64,000 nucleotides of DNA. Source: JBGCDD01 sp045105075 (GTDB taxonomy: Bacteria > Pseudomonadota > Alphaproteobacteria > Rhodobacterales > Rhodobacteraceae). The stretch spans positions 1 to 64,000 of the forward strand of contig JBGCDD010000002.1 in assembly GCA_045105075.1 (NCBI GenBank). Direction: 5' to 3'. The notes beneath the pieces were generated by a model. It was not told the DNA's origin, searched no databases, and saw only the letters and a list, made by a program, of their open reading frames with translations. Positions 24,956-33,697 of the stretch are shown here, piece after piece (positions within the stretch are counted from its first letter, which is position 1; each line of letters opens with the position of its first letter). Position numbers and translations under genes: made by a program.

Positions 24956-27493
24956 ATGGCCCGTTATTCCGCCGCCGAAATCGAAACCAAATGGCAGCAA
25001 GCCTGGGAAAAGTCCGAGCTGTTCAAGGCCACGCGCAGCGCCGACAAGCCAAAATACTATGTGCTGGAAATGTTTCCCTATCCGTCGGGGCGCATCCACA
25101 TGGGGCACGTGCGCAATTACACCATGGGCGACGTGATCGCGCGCTATAAGATGTCGACAGGGCACAACGTTTTGCACCCGATGGGCTGGGATGCCTTTGG
25201 AATGCCTGCGGAAAATGCCGCTATGGCGATTGGTGGCCATCCCAAAGACTGGACCTATCAGAACATCGCTGACATGCGCGCACAGATGAAACCTTTGGGT
25301 CTGTCCATCGACTGGAGCCGCGAATTCGCCACTTGTGATCCCGAATATTATGGCCAGCAACAGGCGCTTTTCCTCGATATGCTGGCTGCCGATCTGGTCT
25401 ATCGCAAAAACGCCGTGGTCAATTGGGACCCCGAAGACATGACCGTTCTGGCCAACGAACAGGTGATCGACGGCAAGGGTTGGCGCTCGGGCGCTGATGT
25501 GGAGCGGCGCGAGTTGACGCAGTGGTTCTTTAACATCTCGTCGATGGCCGAAGAATTGCTCGACGCGCTGGATGGTCTTGACCATTGGCCGGCCAAAGTG
25601 CGCCTGATGCAGGAAAACTGGATCGGCAAGTCGCGCGGCATCGACATTCCGTTCCAGCGTCGTGACGGCGGCGAGGCGATTCTGTGCTACTCCACCCGCC
25701 CCGACACGATGCGCGGCGCCAGCTTTCTGGCTATCGCGCCGGACCACCCGGTTGCCAAGGCGCTCGAGGCAGAACGCGAAGATCTGGCCGGTTTCATCGC
25801 CGAATGCCGTTTGATGGACACCACCGAGGCCGCGATGGAAAAGGCCGAGAAGAAGGGCATCGATACCGGCGTGCGCGTCGCCCACCCGATCTATCCCGAC
25901 CGCGACCTGCCGGTTTGGATCGGCAATTTTGTGTTGATGGATTACGGCACGGGCGCGGTCTTTGGCTGCCCCGCCCATGATCAGCGCGATCTGGACTTTG
26001 CCCGCAAGTACGATTTGCCTGTGCTGAACGCATTTCACATGCCGGGTGACGAAACCGATGTTGCCGATGAGGCGCTGGTGCCGGCCAAAACCGAAACCGT
26101 CCACTATATCGACCACTTCGCGGGATTGGGCGCTGCGACGAGCGTTGACGGTATCGACGCCACCATAGATTACTTTGAAAAACATAGGCTTGGCACCGGA
26201 AAAACTCAGTTCCGTCTGCGCGATTGGGGGCTTTCGCGACAGCGTTATTGGGGCTGCCCGATCCCTGTGGTTCACTGTGATGATTGCGGCGTGGTGCCCG
26301 AGAAAAAGGAAAACCTGCCCGTGCGCTTGCCCGATGATGTCAGCTTTGACATCCCCGGCAACCCGCTCGACCGGCACCCGACCTGGCGCGACGTGCCCTG
26401 CCCGGCCTGCGGCAAACCGGCCAAGCGCGAGACAGATACGATGGACACGTTTGTGGACAGCTCCTGGTATTTCGCCCGCTTCACCGCGCCCGATTCCGAA
26501 ACACCCACCAACGCCGAAGACGCCGCGTACTGGATGAACGTTGATCAGTATATCGGCGGCATTGAACACGCGATTCTGCACCTTCTCTATTCGCGCTTTT
26601 TCGCACGCGCCATGCAGATCACTGGTCATTTGCCCAAATCCGCGATCGAACCGTTCGATGCACTGTTCACCCAAGGCATGGTCACGCACGAGATTTACCA
26701 GACCAAAGACGCGCGTGGCCGCCCGGTTTACCATCTGCCCGAAGACGTCACGGACGGAAAATTGGCCGACGGCACCGACGTGCAGATCATTCCGTCTGCC
26801 AAAATGTCAAAGTCCAAGAAAAACGTGGTGGATCCGGTTAATATCATCTCGGCCTATGGCGCAGACACCGCGCGCTGGTTTGTGCTGTCCGACAGCCCGC
26901 CCGAGCGTGATGTGGAATGGACGGCCAGCGGTGCCGAGGCCGCGTTCAAACATTTGTCCCGTGTCTGGACGCTGTGCGACCGCGTCGCCGATATGGACCA
27001 GGACGCCCCCGGTCAAGGTGACGAAGATCTGTTGAAAGCCATGCACAAGGCCATCCACGACGTCACCATGGGCATCGAGAGCTTTGGATTTAACGCTTCA
27101 ATTGCAAAGCTTTACGGTTTTACCGCCGTGTTGCAGAAGTCCAAGGCCAGCCACGCGGCGCAACGGCAAGCGATCATGACTTTGGCGCAACTGATGTCAC
27201 CGATGACGCCGCATCTGGCCGAAGACATTTGGGCGCATCAGGGCGGCGAAGGCTTGATTGCGCGCGCGCCCTGGCCTGTGGCGGACGAGGCGATGCTGGT
27301 CGATGACACCGTGACCCTGCCGATCCAGATCAATGGTAAACGGCGCGCGGAAATCAGCGTGCCCGCCGATTTGGGAAAAGACGAGGTTGAAAAACAGGCC
27401 CTTGCGATGGAAGCTGTGCAAAAGGCGCTGAACGGTGCCGCTCCCAAAAAGGTGATCGTTGTGCCCGGCCGGATTGTGAATGTCGTCGTTTAA
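24956..27493 (+). CDS. leuS: Leucyl-tRNA synthetase
   Basis: An 845-residue class I synthetase that charges tRNA-Leu. The HIGH motif appears as HMGH at residues 48-51 and KMSKS at about 616-620 (AKMSKSKKNVVDP). The CP1 editing insertion between them includes TRPDTMRGASFLAIAPDHP, the conserved editing-site stretch. The zinc-like cysteine pairs HCDDCG and CPACG are also visible. The length is normal. AAAGGA lies nine bases before the ATG. The gene overlaps lptE by 14 bases. Confidence 0.98.
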   Translation: MARYSAAEIETKWQQAWEKSELFKATRSADKPKYYVLEMFPYPSGRIHMGHVRNYTMGDVIARYKMSTGHNVLHPMGWDAFGMPAENAAMAIGGHPKDWTYQNIADMRAQMKPLGLSIDWSREFATCDPEYYGQQQALFLDMLAADLVYRKNAVVNWDPEDMTVLANEQVIDGKGWRSGADVERRELTQWFFNISSMAEELLDALDGLDHWPAKVRLMQENWIGKSRGIDIPFQRRDGGEAILCYSTRPDTMRGASFLAIAPDHPVAKALEAEREDLAGFIAECRLMDTTEAAMEKAEKKGIDTGVRVAHPIYPDRDLPVWIGNFVLMDYGTGAVFGCPAHDQRDLDFARKYDLPVLNAFHMPGDETDVADEALVPAKTETVHYIDHFAGLGAATSVDGIDATIDYFEKHRLGTGKTQFRLRDWGLSRQRYWGCPIPVVHCDDCGVVPEKKENLPVRLPDDVSFDIPGNPLDRHPTWRDVPCPACGKPAKRETDTMDTFVDSSWYFARFTAPDSETPTNAEDAAYWMNVDQYIGGIEHAILHLLYSRFFARAMQITGHLPKSAIEPFDALFTQGMVTHEIYQTKDARGRPVYHLPEDVTDGKLADGTDVQIIPSAKMSKSKKNVVDPVNIISAYGADTARWFVLSDSPPERDVEWTASGAEAAFKHLSRVWTLCDRVADMDQDAPGQGDEDLLKAMHKAIHDVTMGIESFGFNASIAKLYGFTAVLQKSKASHAAQRQAIMTLAQLMSPMTPHLAEDIWAHQGGEGLIARAPWPVADEAMLVDDTVTLPIQINGKRRAEISVPADLGKDEVEKQALAMEAVQKALNGAAPKKVIVVPGRIVNVVV

Positions 27494-27965
27494 CCGCCGC
27501 TTTTGCCTGCTGACGCCTTTGGCGCTGGCGGCTTGCGGGTTCGAACCTGTTTATGGTCCGAACGGCGCAGGCTCGGCGTTGCGCAACAAGGTGCTTGTCG
27601 ATGCGCCCGACACGGAAGCCACCTATTTGCTGGTGCGCAATCTAGAGCTGACACTGGGTCGCGCCGCAGTGCCCGACTATCGCCTGGCGGTTGCTCCAAC
27701 GATCACCGAAGAGGGCCAGGCGGTCACAGCCGAGGGCGACATCACCCGCTATAGCCTTGTTGGCAAAGCGAATTTTTCTTTGACCCAGTTTGGCACCGGC
27801 ACCGTTTTGGCCACAGGCGATGTTGAAAACTTCACCGGCTATTCGGCGACTGGTTCAACCGTTGAGACTCTGGCCGCCGAGACCGACGCGCGTGAGCGGT
27901 TGATGAAAATTCTCGCCGATCAGATCACCGCACAGCTTTACGCCACGCCGGAGTTGGGCACGTGA
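27480..27965 (+). CDS. lptE: LPS assembly lipoprotein LptE
   Basis: A 161-residue outer-membrane lipoprotein that plugs the LptD barrel during LPS export. The signal peptide ends in the lipobox LALAACGFEPVYG, and CGF(E/Q)P(V/L)YG is the usual N-terminus of alphaproteobacterial LptE. The position between leuS and holA is the conserved location. The start lies within the end of leuS, and the stop overlaps the holA GTG by four bases, so the three genes form a tightly coupled operon. Confidence 0.9.
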   Translation: MSSFNRRFCLLTPLALAACGFEPVYGPNGAGSALRNKVLVDAPDTEATYLLVRNLELTLGRAAVPDYRLAVAPTITEEGQAVTAEGDITRYSLVGKANFSLTQFGTGTVLATGDVENFTGYSATGSTVETLAAETDARERLMKILADQITAQLYATPELGT

Positions 27966-28990
27966 AGCTATCGCCGCGCGAGGCTTCGGGCTATTTCGCG
28001 AAACCCGATCTGGACAAAACCGGGGTGTTGATCTTTGGCGCTGATGCGATGCGGGTGGCGCTGAAACGCCAGCAATTGATTGCTGTTTTGCTGGGTCCTG
28101 CGGGCGAAGAAGAGATGCGCCTGAACCGGATGGCGGGCGCGGATTTGCGCAAGGATCCGGCACTTTTGTTGGATGCGGTCAAAGCGGTTGGCTTTTTTCC
28201 CGGTCCCCGCGTGGCTTTTGTTGAGGAAACCAACGACACCGCCGCGCCCGCCGTTCAAGGTGCGCTGGACGATTGGCAGCCCGGCGATGCGCAGATTGTT
28301 GTGACCGCCGGCGCGCTGAAACCGACCTCGAAACTGCGCAAAATGTTCGAGGGTCACCGCAATGCCTATGCGGTTGCGCTCTATGATGATCCGCCCAGCC
28401 GCGCCGATATTGAACGCAGTCTGGCCGACGCTGGCCTGCGCGATGTGCCCTCGGATGCGATGACTGTTCTGGGCGCATTGGCGAACGAACTTGGGCCCGG
28501 TGATTTCGCGCAAACACTTGAGAAGATTGGCCTTTATAAACATCACGACACAACCCCGCTGAGCCCGGAAGATATTCAAAACTGCGCGCCGCGATCGACC
28601 GAGGCGGCGCTGGATGATGTGTTGAACGTGGTGGCCGAACAGCGCAGCGGCGAGATTGGTCCGCTGATCCGTCGCCTTCAGGCGCAGGGCACAAACGCGG
28701 TGTCGCTGTGCATCGGCGCAACCCGGCATTTTCGCACGCTTTACGCAGCGGCCAGTGATCCGGGTGGACCGGCGGCGGGGGTGGGGCGGTTGCGTCCGCC
28801 GGTGTTTGGCCCGCGTCGGGACCGGATTATCCGACAGGCGCAAAACTGGGGGCCGGATCAGTTGCAAAACGCGCTGACCCTGCTGACCGAAACCGATTTG
28901 ACCTTGCGTTCGGGTGGGCAAACCGCGCCGACCATGGCGCTGATGGAACGCGCACTGATCCGTTTGGCGATGATGCCACGGGCGCGCTGA
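27962..28990 (+). CDS. holA: DNA polymerase III subunit delta
   Basis: A 342-residue clamp-loader subunit that opens the beta clamp. It shows the AAA+-like arrangement of HolA: VLIFGADAMRVALKRQQLI, LDDWQPGDAQIVVTAGALKPTSKLRKMFE, and the C-terminal collar helices ending LTLRSGGQTAPTMALMERALIRLA. It begins with GTG in a GTGA overlap with the lptE stop. The downstream GST gene starts 35 bases later and may be co-transcribed. Confidence 0.92.
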   Translation: MKLSPREASGYFAKPDLDKTGVLIFGADAMRVALKRQQLIAVLLGPAGEEEMRLNRMAGADLRKDPALLLDAVKAVGFFPGPRVAFVEETNDTAAPAVQGALDDWQPGDAQIVVTAGALKPTSKLRKMFEGHRNAYAVALYDDPPSRADIERSLADAGLRDVPSDAMTVLGALANELGPGDFAQTLEKIGLYKHHDTTPLSPEDIQNCAPRSTEAALDDVLNVVAEQRSGEIGPLIRRLQAQGTNAVSLCIGATRHFRTLYAAASDPGGPAAGVGRLRPPVFGPRRDRIIRQAQNWGPDQLQNALTLLTETDLTLRSGGQTAPTMALMERALIRLAMMPRAR

Positions 28991-29025
28991 AACTCTGTAC
29001 ACTTCTTAAAAAACAGGACCCCAAA

Positions 29026-29619
29026 ATGTACAAAATCTATGGTGCCGTCGCGAGCCGCGCATTTCGTGTTCTCTGGGCGCTCGAAGAAATCGGCACGCCT
29101 TACGAGCTGATCAAGGTTGGTCCGGGCAGCGACGAGGTGCGTGCGATCAACGGATCGGGCAAAATCCCGGTGTTGGTGGATGGCGATTCCGCGATGACGG
29201 ATTCAACTGCCATTATAACGTATCTGGCTGACAAACACGCCGCCCTGTCCCATCCTGCGGGCACGGTTGCGCGCGCCCAGCAAGATGCGTTGATGCACGC
29301 CGCACTTGATGAATTTGACGCGCTGCTTTGGACGGCGGCGCGCTTTACCCGGATCTTGCCCGAAGAGCACCGCACCGAAGCGATGATGCCGGGCCTGCAT
29401 TGGGAGTTTCAGCGCAATCTTGATCGCTTTGCCGAGCGTCTTGAAGGGCCGTGCCTGCAGGGTGAGACGTTTACCATTGCCGATATCGTGTTTGTGCATT
29501 GCCTGAACTGGGCGCGTGGCTTTGGGTTCCCGGCAGAGAACGAAAAGATCGCAGAATATGCCAAGGCGATGCGCGCGCGGCCCGGGTTTCGCGCGGTGCG
29601 CCAAAATCACCCCGACTGA
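29026..29619 (+). CDS. Glutathione S-transferase family protein
   Basis: A 197-residue protein with an N-terminal thioredoxin-fold GST domain (YGAVASRAFRVLWALEE, then SGKIPVLVDGDSAMTDSTAIITYLAD with the glutathione-binding Pro and Asp-Ser) and a C-terminal helical domain including GETFTIADIVFVHCLNW. The candidate catalytic residue is the Ser near position 10. The substrate is unknown. Its 3' end overlaps the convergent flavoprotein gene by 13 bases. Confidence 0.88.
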   Translation: MYKIYGAVASRAFRVLWALEEIGTPYELIKVGPGSDEVRAINGSGKIPVLVDGDSAMTDSTAIITYLADKHAALSHPAGTVARAQQDALMHAALDEFDALLWTAARFTRILPEEHRTEAMMPGLHWEFQRNLDRFAERLEGPCLQGETFTIADIVFVHCLNWARGFGFPAENEKIAEYAKAMRARPGFRAVRQNHPD

Positions 29620-30788
29620 GCGGCCAGCCAATCGACTGCACCCTGCCCGGCCCATCGGCCTGTGGCGAAACAGGCGCTGAGCAGATAGCCGCCGGTCGGC
29701 GCGTCCCAATCCAGCATCTCGCCCGCGCAAAACGTGCCCGGGCGGGTGCGCAACATCAACTGATCGGTCATCGCGGCAAAGCTGACGCCGCCTGCGGTTG
29801 AAATCGCGTGATCGATCGGGGCCAGCCCGGCGTTGACGATCGGCAGCGCTTTGAGCATGCGCACCCAGTCATCTGGGCGCAGCGTTTGGCCTGCTGTCAT
29901 TTCGTGAAACAGGGCGATTTTCTGCATGGTCAGCCGCAAGGATCCGCGCAGCCAATGGGTCAGGCTGGATTTGGCGCGTTTGCTGGTCAGCCGTTTTTGC
30001 AAAGCTTCGGCGCTGAGATCGGGCACCAGATCCACGAGCAGGGGCGCGCCATCGCGCAGGCCCGCGCTGACCGAATAGATGCCGCCGCCCTCAAGCCCAT
30101 TGCGCGACAGGATCGCCTCGCCGCGTGAGGTCAGCTTACCGGCGGAAAACGCCACGCCTTTCAAAGGTGCGCCAAAATGAGGCTGCATATGCGCGCTCCA
30201 GTTGATGGCAACACCGGCGTTGGCGGCTTGAAACGGCGTGATCTCAACACCTTGGGCGGCCAGCAGCGGCGCCCAGGCGCCGTCAGATCCGAGCCGTGAC
30301 CAACTGGCCCCACCCATGGCCAGAACAGTGACATCTGCGTGCAGCTGCTGTGCGCCGTCGGGTGTGTCAAAGGTCAGAGCGGGGCCGTCCCAGCCGGTCC
30401 AGCGCCAACGGGTGCGTCGTGCAACGCCCAATTCATCAAGGCGGGCCAGCCAGGCGCGCAGCAAGGGCGAGGCTTTCATGGCGCGCGGAAACACCCGGCC
30501 CGTGGTGCCGGTGAACAGGTCCTGACCTAGCCCGCGCGCCCAATCCTGGATCTGATCGGGGTCAAACGCGGCCAAAATCGGGTGCAGGTGCTGGGTGTCA
30601 TAGGCGGTTTTGAGCTGGGCCAACGGGTCGGCCTTGGTCAGGTTCAGACCCGATTTGCCCGCCATCAGGAACTTGCGCCCGAACGAGGGTTTGGCATCGG
30701 CGACTGTGACATCGTGGCCGGCGCGGGCCAGCATTTCGGCGGCCATCAGCCCTGCGGGACCGGCGCCGACAATGACGGCGCGGCTCAT
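29607..30788 (-). CDS. HI0933/BaiN-type FAD flavoprotein (TIGR03862-like)
   Basis: A 393-residue NAD(P)/FAD-dependent oxidoreductase family protein. The N-terminal dinucleotide motif AVIVGAGPAGLMAAEMLARAG and the characteristic FGRKFLMAGKSGLNLT (K.L.SG.G..N.T form) assign it to the HI0933-like family. The C-terminus has GTFCAGEMLDWDAPTGGYLLSACFATG, also typical. The substrate is not known. Its ATG overlaps the stop of the MscS gene (ATGA), so the two are translationally coupled; a link between the two functions is not apparent. Confidence 0.85.
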   Translation of the reverse strand: MSRAVIVGAGPAGLMAAEMLARAGHDVTVADAKPSFGRKFLMAGKSGLNLTKADPLAQLKTAYDTQHLHPILAAFDPDQIQDWARGLGQDLFTGTTGRVFPRAMKASPLLRAWLARLDELGVARRTRWRWTGWDGPALTFDTPDGAQQLHADVTVLAMGGASWSRLGSDGAWAPLLAAQGVEITPFQAANAGVAINWSAHMQPHFGAPLKGVAFSAGKLTSRGEAILSRNGLEGGGIYSVSAGLRDGAPLLVDLVPDLSAEALQKRLTSKRAKSSLTHWLRGSLRLTMQKIALFHEMTAGQTLRPDDWVRMLKALPIVNAGLAPIDHAISTAGGVSFAAMTDQLMLRTRPGTFCAGEMLDWDAPTGGYLLSACFATGRWAGQGAVDWLAAQSG

Positions 30789-32119
30789 GCTTCGGGCAAC
30801 GGGAGCGGCTGTTTGAATTCGACCACGCGGTGCGGATAGGGGATTTCGATGTTGTTGTCTTTCAATGCGTTCCACACCAGGAACAGCACATCCGAGGCGT
30901 ATTTGTGGCGCCCGTCATCGATGCCGTTGACCCAGAATTCGACCACGAAATCAATGCCGCTGTCGCCAAAGCCGAGCAATTCGCAATCGGGCGGATAGGG
31001 GTCGGACAGCACGTCGGGATGTTTGGCCACGGCGGCGTTGATGATGTCGGGGACCAGGTTGATGTCGGTGTCGTAGCTGACGGAAAAGTTGGCGTCATAG
31101 CGGTTGGCCGAGCCGCTATCGGAATAGTTGACCACGCGGGTGGTGATGAAGTCTTCGTTGGGCACCACGATCCAGCGCCCGTCAAAGGTTTCCAGAATCG
31201 CGGCGCGGGCGGTCATTTTGACGATTGTTCCAGCCTCGCCACCGTCCAGTTCGACGTAATCGCCAACGGTCGCCTGCCCTTCCAGCAACAAGATCACACC
31301 CGAGATAAAGTTGGACGCGATCTTTTGCAGACCAAAGCCAAGGCCCACACCAATCGCACCGGTCAGCACCGCGAGCGAGGAGAGCGACACGCCCATGATG
31401 TTCATCAGCACCAGAAAGGCGATGCCAAAGATGGTGATTTCGGCGGCTTTGGCGGCCAATTGGCGGGTGGCCGGGCGCATTTCTTCTTGGGCGGTGATAA
31501 AGCCGGTGGATTGGTCGTTGGACCAGCGCCCGAGCCAGAAGATGATGCCACCGACCACGATAAATTGCAGCAGCCACAACAGGTTGAACGACAGGTTGCC
31601 GAGCGGAACGATGGTTTCTTCCAGTCGGGTCGACACCAGCCCGATCAGCCCCAGCGCATAAAGCGCGGCCATCGGGATCAGTGCGAATTTGCCCAGTAGT
31701 TTCAGGAACGGGTCCGACAGGATATCACGCACCAGAATGCGCGCGGCGATGAACAGGAAGACGCGTTTGCCAAAGGCGATCACCGCACCGCTGTCAAAGA
31801 TCGAGCGCACCACGCTTTCGCCAACACCGGTGAGCACATAGGCCAGCACGGGCAGCAAAAGCGGCACAAAGATCAACACAAAGCGGCGCGCGGTGGCGAT
31901 GATGTTGTCTTGGCCAGTGGGCGGGGTCAGCAGCCGGGTCAGCAGCGGCACCAAGCGGCGTGTGATCAGAACGGCGGCGACATAGGCCAGGATCAGCAGT
32001 CCGAATTGGGCCCATGCGGCGGGGCTGAGCAGCCAGCCCTTGGCCAGATCCCAGCCTTGCAGCGCATAGCCCACCGCCGTTTGTACGATCTGCGGTTGGC
32101 TGGCCAGATCAAATTCCAT
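30785..32119 (-). CDS. MscS-family mechanosensitive ion channel
   Basis: A 444-residue small-conductance mechanosensitive channel with several membrane helices before the pore (residues about 30-240). The pore helix region GVSLSSLAVLTGAIGVGLGFGLQKIASNFISGVILL is the MscS signature. The beta domain follows (VGDYVELDGGEAGTIVKMTARAAILETFDGRWIVVPN) and then the cytoplasmic alpha/beta domain. It has more N-terminal helices than E. coli MscS (286 residues). It probably acts as an osmotic release valve, of interest given the compatible-solute genes at the left edge, although they are far apart. Confidence 0.92.
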   Translation of the reverse strand: MEFDLASQPQIVQTAVGYALQGWDLAKGWLLSPAAWAQFGLLILAYVAAVLITRRLVPLLTRLLTPPTGQDNIIATARRFVLIFVPLLLPVLAYVLTGVGESVVRSIFDSGAVIAFGKRVFLFIAARILVRDILSDPFLKLLGKFALIPMAALYALGLIGLVSTRLEETIVPLGNLSFNLLWLLQFIVVGGIIFWLGRWSNDQSTGFITAQEEMRPATRQLAAKAAEITIFGIAFLVLMNIMGVSLSSLAVLTGAIGVGLGFGLQKIASNFISGVILLLEGQATVGDYVELDGGEAGTIVKMTARAAILETFDGRWIVVPNEDFITTRVVNYSDSGSANRYDANFSVSYDTDINLVPDIINAAVAKHPDVLSDPYPPDCELLGFGDSGIDFVVEFWVNGIDDGRHKYASDVLFLVWNALKDNNIEIPYPHRVVEFKQPLPLPEA

Positions 32120-32194
32120 AGCGGCGGTCCCTGTGGTTATGTGCTGCGAGCTTTGCCAGTGTGCCCGACGCGGATCAAGCGTGTTTTGCCCGGC

Positions 32195-32815
32195 CTAGCG
32201 GCAAAGTGCCTTGATCTGATGGGCAATGTGCAAAGGTGCGGCGCAAGCGGGCGCGCAGAGCTCTTGCGCGCCCGCTTGCAACGCGTCCGGGTCGATGATC
32301 TGGTCGATCAGTCCAAAGCTTAACGCCTGCTCGGCGTTCAGCTTTTGCGCACCCACCAGAATCAGCTTGGTGCGGGACGGCCCGATCAGCGCAGCCATGC
32401 GTTTGGGATCAGAGGGTTGCGGCAAGAAGCCGTGTTTCAGCACGGGATAGAAGAAGTTGGCGTTCGGCACCGCGATGCGCAGATCGCAGGCCAGCGCCAT
32501 GCCCATCGCGCCCCCGGCCAAAGTGCCGTTGAGCGCGGCCACGGTCAGACCGGGCAAGGCTTCGATGGCTTGGGACAGGTCCTCCCACAAAGGCGAGGTG
32601 GTCAGCCCGGCGCGCGCAGCGTCCAGATCGGCGCCAGCACTGAACACACGGCCCGCCCCGGTCAGGATCAAAGCGCGGGCGTCCTGTGCGTTTTGGGTGA
32701 TGTCGACCAGCTCGGCCAGCATCGCCTCGGTCAGGGAATTAGCCTTGTCGGGACGGTTCAGGGTGACGGTCCACAGCGTGTCGGATTTGGACAGCTCGAT
32801 CATGTCATCGATCAT
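32195..32815 (-). CDS. Short enoyl-CoA hydratase/isomerase family protein
   Basis: A 206-residue crotonase-fold protein. WTVTLNRPDKANSLTEAMLAEL and LILTGAGRVFSAGADLD form the first oxyanion-hole half, and LAGGAMGMALACDLRIAV the second. At 206 residues it is about 50 shorter than typical crotonases (about 255-260), and the C-terminal helices used for trimer packing are reduced. The catalytic Glu pair of hydratases is not obvious, so the reaction is uncertain. Its ATG overlaps the SDR stop (ATGA); the two are one transcription unit. Confidence 0.8.
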   Translation of the reverse strand: MIDDMIELSKSDTLWTVTLNRPDKANSLTEAMLAELVDITQNAQDARALILTGAGRVFSAGADLDAARAGLTTSPLWEDLSQAIEALPGLTVAALNGTLAGGAMGMALACDLRIAVPNANFFYPVLKHGFLPQPSDPKRMAALIGPSRTKLILVGAQKLNAEQALSFGLIDQIIDPDALQAGAQELCAPACAAPLHIAHQIKALCR

Positions 32816-33561
32816 GTCAGGCCAACCTCGGCGCGGATGGACGCTTCGCGCAGCGAGATTTCGCCGCCCAGATGGGCGTCGGCGGCAGCACTGCACATCC
32901 ACAGCAGCGCGCGGGCGGGCCAGTCGGCGGGAATGTGGTCTTCCCAGGCCAATTGGCTGACCGGATTGATGCCCGAGCTTTTGATCTCGCGTTGCATTTG
33001 TGTGGCCACGGTGCCGGGGGACAGGCCGATGGCGCGGATGCCGTTGGCGCGTTCTTCCTTGTCCAGACAGCGGGTCAACATGGCGGCACCGGCTTTGGAG
33101 GTGCAATAGTGGCTCCAGGCTTCGATGGCGTTGTGCGCCGCGCCCGAACTGACGGTCAGAACGCTGCCCCCGCCTTGGGCGCGCATCAGCGGCACAACCG
33201 CGCGCATGCCATAGAACACGCCCTTGAGGTTGATATCGATGACCCCGGCCCAATCGGCGGGATCGGCGTCGCCCAGATGGGAAATCGGCTCGATCACGCC
33301 GGCGTTGTTGATCAGAACGTCGATGCTGCCAAAGCGATCATGTGCGGCGGTGATGGCGCCGCTCAGCTGGTCGTAGTCGCCCACATCGCAGCTGAGCGCC
33401 ATGGCTTGCGCGCCAATGTCTGTCGCCAGCGCGTCAATGGCACCCGAACTGCGCGCCAACAGCGCCACATTGGCGCCTGCTGCGGCAAACACGCGCGCGG
33501 CCTCTGCGCCAATGCCGCGGCTTGCACCCGTGATCACTACGGTTTTTCCATTTATGTTCAT
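32812..33561 (-). CDS. Short-chain dehydrogenase/reductase
   Basis: A 249-residue classical SDR. The cofactor motif TGASRGIG is at residues 11-18, the structural NNAG at LINNAGV, the catalytic Ser in LTVSSGAAH and the YxxxK in HYCTSKAG. The substrate is unknown. Coupled to the crotonase-like gene by a four-base overlap, it could belong to a small acyl-CoA or beta-oxidation-like pathway. The 5' end faces the DUF2125 gene across a 136-base spacer with an inverted repeat. Confidence 0.9.
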   Translation of the reverse strand: MNINGKTVVITGASRGIGAEAARVFAAAGANVALLARSSGAIDALATDIGAQAMALSCDVGDYDQLSGAITAAHDRFGSIDVLINNAGVIEPISHLGDADPADWAGVIDINLKGVFYGMRAVVPLMRAQGGGSVLTVSSGAAHNAIEAWSHYCTSKAGAAMLTRCLDKEERANGIRAIGLSPGTVATQMQREIKSSGINPVSQLAWEDHIPADWPARALLWMCSAAADAHLGGEISLREASIRAEVGLT

Positions 33562-33637
33562 AGTGCTGCCTTATTTTCATCTGACGGTGTCGGGCAGGGT
33601 AATCTGCGCCGTCATCAGGGTCCAGCCCTGGCAGGAC

Positions 33638-33656
33638 TTGACGCATGTGGCGTCAA
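33638..33656. promoter_or_regulatory. Perfect inverted repeat in a divergent promoter region
   Basis: TTGACGC and GCGTCAA flank a five-base spacer (ATGTG). The repeat lies between the SDR gene (start 33561, minus) and the DUF2125 gene (start 33698, plus). There is no T-run, so it is more likely an operator for a dimeric regulator than a terminator. No binding protein can be proposed. Confidence 0.4.
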
Positions 33657-33697
33657 CAGTGACCATGCGCACAAAGTTTCGACAAAGGGATTAAGGA

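Noticed and set aside
24932..26734. 600-codon open frame on the minus strand across leuS
   Set aside because: It is fully antisense to leuS, whose identity is certain, and its translation shows no domain pattern. Long antisense frames are expected in GC-rich DNA with this codon bias.
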